The notes under the pieces: generated by a model | Told to the model about the DNA's origin: nothing | Databases searched by the model: none | What the model saw: the letters and a program-made list of their open reading frames with translations, nothing else | Shown: piece after piece, positions 5,205 to 10,914 of the stretch | How the letters are laid out: each line of letters starts with the position of its first letter | How positions within the stretch are numbered: the first letter of the stretch is position 1 | Translations under genes and position numbers: made by a program | Assembly (NCBI GenBank): GCA_030740135.1 | Contig: JASLXW010000093.1 | Coordinates: 1 to 10,914 of the forward strand | Direction: 5' to 3' | Length of the DNA stretch: 10,914 nt | Source of the DNA: Nitrospinota bacterium | GTDB taxonomy: Bacteria > UBA8248 > JACPRG01

Positions 5205-6287
5205 ATGCAGGGGAGCCCCCAATCGATACGCGGCCGCGGCGCCGCCGGGAATCCCAAGAACCGCTTCGAAAGGCTCGAGTACGTTCGGGACGATGAATTC
5301 GTCGATCCGGATGACGTTTCGGACGACGCCTGCGCGCCCGAAACCGTTTTCCTGAAAGATCCCTCGCGCTCCATTATTGCCCGCAACGACAGTCCGGACA
5401 TCGGCTTCGACGCCGGCGTCAATCCGTACCGGGGATGCGAGCACGGCTGCGTGTATTGTTACGCCCGGCCCACGCACGAATATCTGGGCTATTCGGCGGG
5501 CCTCGATTTCGAGACGAAGATCCTGGTCAAAGAGAAGGCGCCCGCCCTGTTGCGGAAGGCCCTGTCGTCTCCCGGGTGGACCCCCCGCGTCGTCGCGCTG
5601 TCCGGGGCGACGGACCCCTACCAGCCGGCCGAGCGGGGCTTGGGAATCGCGCGGGGATGCCTCGAAGTCTTCCTGGAGTTCCGGAACCCCGTTGTCGTCA
5701 TCACGAAAAACCGTCTCGTGACGCGCGACGTCGATCTCTTGGCCGACCTGGCCCAAAGCGGCGCGGCGGCCGTCTGCCTGTCGGTCACGACGCTGGATGC
5801 CCGCCTCAGCCGGAATCTGGAGCCGCGGGCGTCCCTCCCCCAAAGGCGGCTGGAGGCGATTGAGATCCTGGCCGCGGCGGGGGTTCCGGCGGGCGTTCTC
5901 GTGGCGCCCGTCATTCCGGGGCTGACCGACCACGAGCTTCCGTCGATCCTATCGGCGGCCGCCGGGGCGGGCGCGCGGTTTGCGGGCTACATCCTTCTCC
6001 GGCTGCCCTACGGCGTTTCATCCCTGTTCGAGGATTGGCTGAGCCGTCATTTTCCCGACCGGAAGGAAAAGGTGCTGAACCGGGTGCGCGCCATTCGGGG
6101 CGGCTGGCTGAACGATCCGCGCTTCAGATCCAGGATGAAGGGGGAGGGCGTTTTTGCCGAACAGATCGAGAACCTCTTCTCCGTGGCCCGCCGGAAAGCC
6201 GGGTTGTCGGGCGGCAAGCCGAACCTCTCGACGGGGGCGTTCAGATGGCCCGCCGGCGCCCAGCTCGACCTCTTCGGACGCGGTTGA
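5205..6287 (+). CDS. PA0069/SPL-family radical SAM protein
   Basis: A 360-residue radical SAM protein related to spore photoproduct lyase and the PA0069-like family. The [4Fe-4S] motif is NPYRGCEHGCVYCYARP with Cys at about 78, 82 and 85 of the chosen product. It is followed by family blocks FETKILVKEKAP, SGATDPYQPAE and VVVITKNRLVTRDVDLL. The N-terminus SIRGRGAAGNPKNRFE matches the usual start of this family. ATG 5205 is preferred because GGGAG precedes it by 6 bases and the length fits; the frame is open upstream to a stop at 5091. The family's biological reaction is mostly unknown; DNA photoproduct repair has been assumed for SPL relatives only. It is a single gene, convergent with the aminotransferase. 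Confidence 0.9.
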   Translation: MQGSPQSIRGRGAAGNPKNRFERLEYVRDDEFVDPDDVSDDACAPETVFLKDPSRSIIARNDSPDIGFDAGVNPYRGCEHGCVYCYARPTHEYLGYSAGLDFETKILVKEKAPALLRKALSSPGWTPRVVALSGATDPYQPAERGLGIARGCLEVFLEFRNPVVVITKNRLVTRDVDLLADLAQSGAAAVCLSVTTLDARLSRNLEPRASLPQRRLEAIEILAAAGVPAGVLVAPVIPGLTDHELPSILSAAAGAGARFAGYILLRLPYGVSSLFEDWLSRHFPDRKEKVLNRVRAIRGGWLNDPRFRSRMKGEGVFAEQIENLFSVARRKAGLSGGKPNLSTGAFRWPAGAQLDLFGRG

Positions 6288-6326
6288 CCCGGAATCCCCA
6301 AAACGGGAGGGAGTGACGGATGCGGA

Positions 6327-7223
6327 TTACGCCTTCACCGGCGTGCCGTCGCGCCCGGACTCCAGCCACTTGAAGTAGGTCTTCTCCAGGACCTTGGAGA
6401 TGCGGCCCATTTTCCCGGACCCGATCTTCCGTCCGTCGATATTGGTGATGGGGACGACCCCCCCCGCCGTGCTGCAGAAGAAGGCTTCGTCCGCCGTGTA
6501 GCAGTCGTAAGGGGTGAGGCTCTCCTCCCGGACCGGGATGCCCAGCTCCGCCGCCATATCGAAGATGACCGTCCGGGTGATCCCCTCGAGGATTTCTCCC
6601 GCGGGCGGCGTCACCAGGACGCGATCTTTCACCAGGAAGAGATTGAGCCCCGGCCCCTCGAGCACCTCGCCGGCCAGATTGGGCAACAGGGCGTTGTCGA
6701 ATCCCGTCTCGATGGCTTCAATCTTCGCCAGGACGAAGTTGAGATAGTTCAGGTTCTTCACCTGCCGGCTCAGGGCGTCGTTGGGAATCTGCCGGGTCTG
6801 TGTAATCTTGCACCGGACCCCGATGCCCTTGCTGCTCCCGGTCAGCCACATGTAGGGCCGACAGAAGATGATCAGCGTCGGCTTACATCCGCGGGGATCC
6901 AATAGCGGCTGAGGGCCCACGCCCCGGGTGACGAGGCACTTGACGTAGGCGTTTCGGAACCCCGATCGGCGGACTGTCTCGACGATGGTCTCCGAGAGCT
7001 TCTTTTTGGACAGGGGGATCTTGAGCATGACCGCGTGGGCCGAGCGGTAGAGGCGGTCGATGTGCTCCCGCAGCCGGAAGATGGAACGGTTCCACGAGCA
7101 AAGGGTGTCGTAAATGCCGTCCCCGTATAGAAGGCCGTGGTCGAAAACCGAAACCGAGGCTCGGCTTTCGGGGTAAAACTTTCCGTTGACGTAAACCTGG
7201 GTTTCCTTGCCCTTACCGGCCAT
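6327..7223 (-). CDS. Class IV PLP aminotransferase (branched-chain/D-amino acid type)
   Basis: A 298-residue fold-type IV PLP aminotransferase, the family of branched-chain aminotransferase (IlvE), D-alanine transaminase and aminodeoxychorismate lyase. Visible marks are SVSVFDHGLLYGDGIYDT (23-40), FRLREHIDRLY (49-59), the PLP Lys in QVKNLNYLNFVLAKIEA (Lys156) and the cofactor-binding segment EVLEGPGLNLF (186-196). IlvE-like is the nearest impression from VTRGVG and LNYLNFVLAKIEA, but substrate class cannot be fixed by eye. The start is ATG 7223: its Shine-Dalgarno AGGAGAG lies between an upstream in-frame ATG (7241) and this codon, which rules out the earlier start. It follows glycine C-acetyltransferase on the same strand with a 119-base gap containing a G8 run. 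Confidence 0.9.
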   Translation of the reverse strand: MAGKGKETQVYVNGKFYPESRASVSVFDHGLLYGDGIYDTLCSWNRSIFRLREHIDRLYRSAHAVMLKIPLSKKKLSETIVETVRRSGFRNAYVKCLVTRGVGPQPLLDPRGCKPTLIIFCRPYMWLTGSSKGIGVRCKITQTRQIPNDALSRQVKNLNYLNFVLAKIEAIETGFDNALLPNLAGEVLEGPGLNLFLVKDRVLVTPPAGEILEGITRTVIFDMAAELGIPVREESLTPYDCYTADEAFFCSTAGGVVPITNIDGRKIGSGKMGRISKVLEKTYFKWLESGRDGTPVKA

Positions 7224-7342
7224 TTTGGACTCTCTCCTCATGTCTCACGCGAAATCCCGGTTTCAACAACTGGGGGGGGATGGGTGATTTTGGATTCTTG
7301 GAAATTTGGTCCGGACCCCGGAACGAACCGGTGTCGGATCGC

Positions 7343-8527
7343 CTACATGACGCCGAAACGCCGGCCGACGGCGCGGAAGGCCTCCAGGCACTGGTCCAGG
7401 TCGTCCCGGGTGTGGGCGGCCGAGATCTGCGCCCGCAGGCGGGCCTCCCCCTTGGGGACTACGGGAAAGCCGAACCCGGTCACGAAGATCCCCTCCTCGA
7501 ACAGCGCCGCGCTCATCTCCAGGGCCTTGGGGGTGTCGCCGATCAGGACGGGGACGATGGGGTGGAACCCCTGGATGATGTTGAAGCCGGCAGTCCCCAT
7601 TTCCCGGCGGAAGTACGCGGTGCTTCCCCGCAGCCGCTCGCGGGGGGAGGGGTCCTCCCGGATCAGCTTCAGGGCGGCGAGGGCGACGAACACGATCGCC
7701 GGGGGGAGGGCGTTGGAGAAGATGTAAGGCCGCGAGGTTTGCGTCAGGTGGTCGATCAGGTCGCGGCTTCCGGCCACGTATCCGCCCATGGCGCCCCCCA
7801 GCGATTTGCCCAGCGTCCCGGTCTGGATCCGGACGCGATCCTCGACGCCGAGGTGCTCGGCCGTTCCCCGGCCGTTCTCTCCGAGGATCCCCAGGGCGTG
7901 GGATTCGTCCACCACCAGGAACGCCCCGTGCCGGTCCGCCAGGTCCGCCATTTCCGGAAGCGGGGCCAGATCCCCCTCCATGCTGAACACCCCGTCGGTC
8001 ACGACCATCTTGAGGCCGGCGTCGGCATGGGCCGTGAGCCCGGCTTCCAGCGCCGCCAAGTCCCGGTGGGGGTGGATGTGCCGCGCCGCGCGGCTCAGGC
8101 GAATGCCGTCGATGATGCTGGCGTGGTTGAGCCCGTCGCTGCAAATCAGGTCTCCCTCGCCCATGAGCGCGGGGATCAGCCCCTCGTTGGCGGCCGCGCA
8201 GGAGGAGTAGAGGAGCGCGTCCTCCGCGCCGACGAACGCGGCGATCTCCGCCTCGAGCTCGCGGTGAATGTCCATCGTTCCGCAGATGAACCGGACCGAC
8301 GCCGTCCCGCAGCCGTAGCGCTGAATCCCCTCCCGGGCCGCCTCCTTGAGCTTGGGGTGGTCGGCCAGTCCCAGGTAGTTGTTGGAGGAAAGCATGACGA
8401 CGTCCCGGCCGTTCAGGCGGACGTGGGCCTTTTGCTCGCTCTGGAGAATGGGAATGGTCCTGAATCGCTTCTCGGCCTTGAGGCCTTCGAGGCTTTCGCG
8501 AAGTCGCTGCGTGAGCGGATTCGGCAT
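7343..8527 (-). CDS. kbl: Glycine C-acetyltransferase (2-amino-3-ketobutyrate CoA ligase)
   Basis: A 394-residue alpha-oxoamine synthase, near the 398 residues of E. coli Kbl. It interconverts 2-amino-3-oxobutyrate plus CoA with glycine plus acetyl-CoA, the second step of threonine breakdown through threonine dehydrogenase. Visible marks are SSNNYLGLADHP (47-58), RFICGTMDIHRELE (79-92, typical of Kbl), SDGLNHASIIDGIRLS (130-145), VVDESHALGILG (205-216) and the PLP Lys in GTLGKSLGGAMGGY (Lys241). The paralogues 8-amino-7-oxononanoate synthase (BioF) and serine palmitoyltransferase are less likely given the CGTxDIH block, but some enzymes are bifunctional. ATG 8527 has only a weak GGTGG upstream. 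No threonine dehydrogenase gene is in the window; the aminotransferase gene follows. Confidence 0.88.
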   Translation of the reverse strand: MPNPLTQRLRESLEGLKAEKRFRTIPILQSEQKAHVRLNGRDVVMLSSNNYLGLADHPKLKEAAREGIQRYGCGTASVRFICGTMDIHRELEAEIAAFVGAEDALLYSSCAAANEGLIPALMGEGDLICSDGLNHASIIDGIRLSRAARHIHPHRDLAALEAGLTAHADAGLKMVVTDGVFSMEGDLAPLPEMADLADRHGAFLVVDESHALGILGENGRGTAEHLGVEDRVRIQTGTLGKSLGGAMGGYVAGSRDLIDHLTQTSRPYIFSNALPPAIVFVALAALKLIREDPSPRERLRGSTAYFRREMGTAGFNIIQGFHPIVPVLIGDTPKALEMSAALFEEGIFVTGFGFPVVPKGEARLRAQISAAHTRDDLDQCLEAFRAVGRRFGVM

Positions 8528-8594
8528 GGCGGAACCACCCGGGAAGGCCGGAAGCGAGTCGACGGATTCTTCGGGGAGGCGACCGGGACAGACC

Positions 8595-8623
8595 TTGACA
8601 CCCCGCCGGGGTTCATGAATGAT
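8595..8623 (+). promoter_or_regulatory. Candidate sigma-70 promoter for the flavoprotein unit
   Basis: A perfect -35 TTGACA (8595-8600), a 17-base spacer and AATGAT (8618-8623), four of six matches. It would give a leader of about 195 bases, containing hairpins at 8629-8652 (GGGTTT/AAACCC) and 8769-8791. It lies in the 297-base divergent gap, in which no gene is seen. Confidence 0.4.
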
Positions 8624-8655
8624 GACTTCCGGGTTTTTGTGCGAAACCCAGGCTC

Positions 8656-8685
8656 ATGCTACCGAAGCCCTTCCGAGCCCGTCAA
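8656..8685 (-). promoter_or_regulatory. Candidate sigma-70 promoter for the kbl unit
   Basis: The minus strand reads TTGACG (8685-8680), 18 bases, TAGCAT (8661-8656). Transcription would start near 8649, leaving about 120 bases before the kbl ATG at 8527. It overlaps the leader of the divergent flavoprotein transcript. Confidence 0.35.
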
Positions 8686-8768
8686 GCTTTTCTCTCCGGG
8701 CCGTCGCTTCCGTCATGCGGTGGTGCTCTGGTCAAATCCGGCATGATCCGTTGAGACATCCGGCTTTC

Positions 8769-8791
8769 CCGGGCGCGTGTCCCTCGCCCGG
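8769..8791 (+). other. Hairpin in flavoprotein leader
   Basis: CCGGGCG (8769-8775) and CGCCCGG (8785-8791) form a perfect 7-base stem with a 9-base loop, about 20 bases before the Shine-Dalgarno AGGAGG (8812-8817). It could affect translation or be chance at this GC content. Confidence 0.3.
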
Positions 8792-8824
8792 CTCGTTCCT
8801 TGCCCCCGGTAGGAGGTCGCCACG

Positions 8825-10618
8825 TTGAATTCCAAAATCCATCGCGTTGTGGAGACGGACGTCATCGTCGTCGGCTCGGGCGGCGCCGGGGGGGAGGCCG
8901 CCATTCACGCGAGAAGCGGCGGCGCCCGGGTCCTGATCCTCGATCGCGGCACCTTCGGCCGCAGCGGGGCCACCATCACCGCGGGCCACACCTGCACCGC
9001 GGCCGTGGGCGACGACGACACCCCGGACCTGCACTTCCGGGACACCGTCATCGGCGGCTACTGCATGCCCGACCAGCGCCTCGTCGAGCGCTACGCGAAC
9101 GAGTCCCCCGAAACCCTCTATGAGCTGGATGAATGGGGGGGAGGCAAGACCTTTCGCAAAGACCAGGATGGAAAATTCGACCTCGTTTGGCCGCCCGGCG
9201 GACATTCGCGCAAGCGATCGGTTCACTACGGCTTCATGACCGGGCCGCGGATCATGTGGGCGTTGCGCAAGGAGATCGACCGCCTGGAAATTCCCTGGAT
9301 GGAAAACATCCTGGTGACGAGCCTGCTGGTCGAGGACGGAAAAGTGGGGGGCGTGACCGGGCTCGACTGGAAAACGGGGGAGTTCATCGTTTTCCAGTGC
9401 AAGGCGGTGATCCTGGCCGCCGGCGGATACGCCACCCTGTGGCCCTACCGGTTCACGACGACCGCGGTGGAGTGCGGGGGCGACGTCCACGGAATGGCCT
9501 ACGAGGCCGGCGCGGAGTTCGTGGACATGGAATTCGTCCAGTTCCTCCCGTCCCAGGTCGATCCGCGCATCACGCACATCAACGTGACCATCACGAACTT
9601 CCCCGGCTGGCGGCCCCAGATCCGGGAGCACGGCAAATTCCTGAACGCCCTGGGCGAAGACTTTCTCGCCAAGTATGACGACATCCGGAAATGGAACACC
9701 ACGCGGGACATCCGCTCGTTCGGCATCTACAGCGAAGTCCGCGCGGGACGCGGCTCCCCCAACGGCGGCTGCTACATGGACCTGACCGGCGTCCCCAAAG
9801 ACGTCCTGGTCTATGAGTTCGATAAGTTCCAGGGCGGAAAGCCCATTCCCAAAAGCTACCGGGTCCGATGCGAGCGCGTGGGCTTCGACCTCTCCAAAGA
9901 GCCGATGGAGGTCGGCGCCAAGTCGCACTTCACGGGGGGCGGCGTGCGGACCGGCGTCGACATGATGTCCACCGTCGAAGGCCTGTACACCGCCGGCGAG
10001 ATCCAGGGCGGCGTCCACGGGGCGAACCGCCTCGGCGGAAACGCCCTCACGCACGTCCTGACCTTCGGCCGGGCCGCCGGCCGGGAGGCGGCGGGCTACG
10101 CCGCCCGGACCGCGGGGGCCGCTCCGTCCGACGCGAAGGTCGAGGCCGAGCACCGGCGCGTCTTCGGCTGGCTGGACGACGGCGGAAAGGGCGAAAGCCC
10201 CATCCGGCTTCGCCAGAAGATGCAGGAGATCATGTGGGAGAAGGTGGGCGTCATCCGGAACGAGAAAGACATGAAATCCGCCCTGGCGTGGCTTTCCGAG
10301 GCCAAGGAAGAGCTTTTGCCCCGGACCCGGGTCGGGACCCGGGCCGCCACGTTCAACCTGGAGTGGTCCACGGCGATCATTCTGCCCCACCAACTGGATA
10401 CTTGCATGATGGTGGCCCGGGCCGCGCTCGAGCGGACCGAAAGCCGGGGGAACCACCACCGGGACGATTGCCTGGCGATGGACAACGAAAACTGGCTCCG
10501 GAACATCTATCTAAGCCGTGGGGCGGACGGTTCGGCGCAAACCCGGACGGAGCCCCTCCACGTAACAGGCGTCGATCCGAAGGAGGTCATCGATGAGCGA
10601 CCGCAAATTACGGTTTAA
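8825..10618 (+). CDS. FAD-dependent succinate dehydrogenase/fumarate reductase-like flavoprotein
   Basis: A 597-residue flavoprotein of the SdhA/FrdA/aspartate oxidase superfamily. The FAD-binding start VVGSGGAGGEAA (15-26), the HFTGGG block (368-373) and GANRLGGNAL (399-408) are clear. Several active-site marks differ from true SdhA/FrdA: the covalent FAD His of RSHT aligns with Gly48 (RSGAT), so FAD should be non-covalent; the FHPT motif is FLPS (240-243); and the catalytic Arg of the RDVVARSI block aligns with Phe299 in RDIRSFGI. The His of HFT and the Arg of ANRLG remain. A different substrate from succinate/fumarate is inferred. The start is TTG 8825, 7 bases after AGGAGGT, and the dinucleotide fold follows directly. 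The gene overlaps the Fe-S subunit gene by 26 bases, indicating translational coupling and a complex. Confidence 0.9.
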   Translation: MNSKIHRVVETDVIVVGSGGAGGEAAIHARSGGARVLILDRGTFGRSGATITAGHTCTAAVGDDDTPDLHFRDTVIGGYCMPDQRLVERYANESPETLYELDEWGGGKTFRKDQDGKFDLVWPPGGHSRKRSVHYGFMTGPRIMWALRKEIDRLEIPWMENILVTSLLVEDGKVGGVTGLDWKTGEFIVFQCKAVILAAGGYATLWPYRFTTTAVECGGDVHGMAYEAGAEFVDMEFVQFLPSQVDPRITHINVTITNFPGWRPQIREHGKFLNALGEDFLAKYDDIRKWNTTRDIRSFGIYSEVRAGRGSPNGGCYMDLTGVPKDVLVYEFDKFQGGKPIPKSYRVRCERVGFDLSKEPMEVGAKSHFTGGGVRTGVDMMSTVEGLYTAGEIQGGVHGANRLGGNALTHVLTFGRAAGREAAGYAARTAGAAPSDAKVEAEHRRVFGWLDDGGKGESPIRLRQKMQEIMWEKVGVIRNEKDMKSALAWLSEAKEELLPRTRVGTRAATFNLEWSTAIILPHQLDTCMMVARAALERTESRGNHHRDDCLAMDNENWLRNIYLSRGADGSAQTRTEPLHVTGVDPKEVIDERPQITV

Positions 10619-10914
10619 GGTCTACCGCCAGGATCCCGACGCGGGCGAGCGGGAGGGTCGGCTGGAAGAATTCACCATCCCCTGGTGGGAGGGCATCAAG
10701 GTCCTCGACGGGCTGCGTTACATCCAGGAAGAGGTGGATCACTCCCTCGCCGTCCGGTGGTCCTGCCGGATCGAGGACTGCCGCACCTGCCAGATGAAGG
10801 TCAACGGCAAATCCGTTCTCTCCTGCCAGATCCCGCTCGAAGACGACATGGTCGTCGAGCCCGTCCCCCGCTACCGGTTGATCCGGGACCTCGTGGTGGA
10901 ATTCGGCGAGAAGA
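10593..10914 (+). CDS. Succinate dehydrogenase/fumarate reductase-like iron-sulfur subunit, 3'-partial
   Basis: The first 107 residues of an SdhB/FrdB-like iron-sulfur protein cut by the window end. The N-terminal ferredoxin domain has the four [2Fe-2S] ligands Cys58, Cys63, Cys66 and Cys78 (SCRIEDCRTC then, after 11 residues, Cys), all four present. The opening FKVYRQDP is typical of the family. The [4Fe-4S]/[3Fe-4S] or second ferredoxin domain lies outside. ATG 10593 has AAGGAGG 7 bases upstream, inside the end of the flavoprotein gene. It should carry electrons from the flavoprotein to a membrane or heterodisulfide-reductase-like partner downstream; which one cannot be seen. Confidence 0.92.
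   Translation, partial: MSDRKLRFKVYRQDPDAGEREGRLEEFTIPWWEGIKVLDGLRYIQEEVDHSLAVRWSCRIEDCRTCQMKVNGKSVLSCQIPLEDDMVVEPVPRYRLIRDLVVEFGEK

Noticed and set aside
5034..5933. 299-codon minus-strand frame opposite the radical SAM gene
   Set aside because: Shadow; the plus strand carries the CxxxCxxC cluster motif and family blocks.
7280..8746. 488-codon open frame on the plus strand
   Set aside because: Antisense shadow of kbl caused by high GC; no domain features.
8732..10459. 575-codon open frame on the minus strand
   Set aside because: Antisense shadow of the flavoprotein gene, which has clear family motifs.

Overview
The window is a GC-rich, tightly packed bacterial chromosome segment of about 10.9 kb. 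No tRNA, rRNA, CRISPR array, insertion sequence or phage gene is visible. Ten genes are supported, two of them cut by the window edges. The gene mix suggests an anaerobic or facultative bacterium with selenocysteine capacity, for example a Desulfobacterota-type (deltaproteobacterial) lineage: a putative selenoprotein, a succinate dehydrogenase/fumarate reductase-like flavoprotein with a ferredoxin-type partner, glycine C-acetyltransferase, and a ring-opening amidohydrolase. That placement is inferred from gene content only.

Layout. Positions 1-650 (minus) hold a metallo-beta-lactamase-fold hydrolase of the persulfide-dioxygenase/glyoxalase-II-like type. Its frame meets a TGA at 92-90 exactly where relatives carry a conserved Cys, then continues in frame with 30 recognisable family residues to the window edge; a hairpin with G in its apical loop follows the TGA. 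This is best read as an undescribed selenocysteine-containing member and is the main discovery of the window. Upstream lie a 403-base gap with a possible folded 5' leader and an extended -10 element. Positions 1054-2652 (plus) hold a small cupin and a cyanuric acid amidohydrolase/barbiturase-family enzyme, separated by a terminator-like hairpin; the enzyme has an unusual G10-A-G9 tract in its coding sequence. Two hairpins close this unit against a minus-strand unit (2727-4889): an MFS exporter of the fosmidomycin-resistance type, a RidA-like protein lacking the usual catalytic Arg, and a second cupin. A PA0069/SPL-type radical SAM protein (5205-6287, plus) is transcribed away from the MFS gene. 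Then come a class IV aminotransferase (6327-7223, minus) and glycine C-acetyltransferase (7343-8527, minus). A divergent 297-base promoter region precedes a flavoprotein (8825-10618, plus) and a [2Fe-2S] subunit (10593 to the edge) that overlap by 26 bases.

How the genes fit together. The amidohydrolase, two cupins, RidA-like protein and transporter could form a small N-heterocycle or amide-handling cluster (inference from proximity only). The aminotransferase and glycine C-acetyltransferase are both PLP enzymes of amino-acid metabolism. The flavoprotein and Fe-S pair is an electron-transferring oxidoreductase whose active-site motifs differ from true succinate dehydrogenase/fumarate reductase, so its substrate is open.
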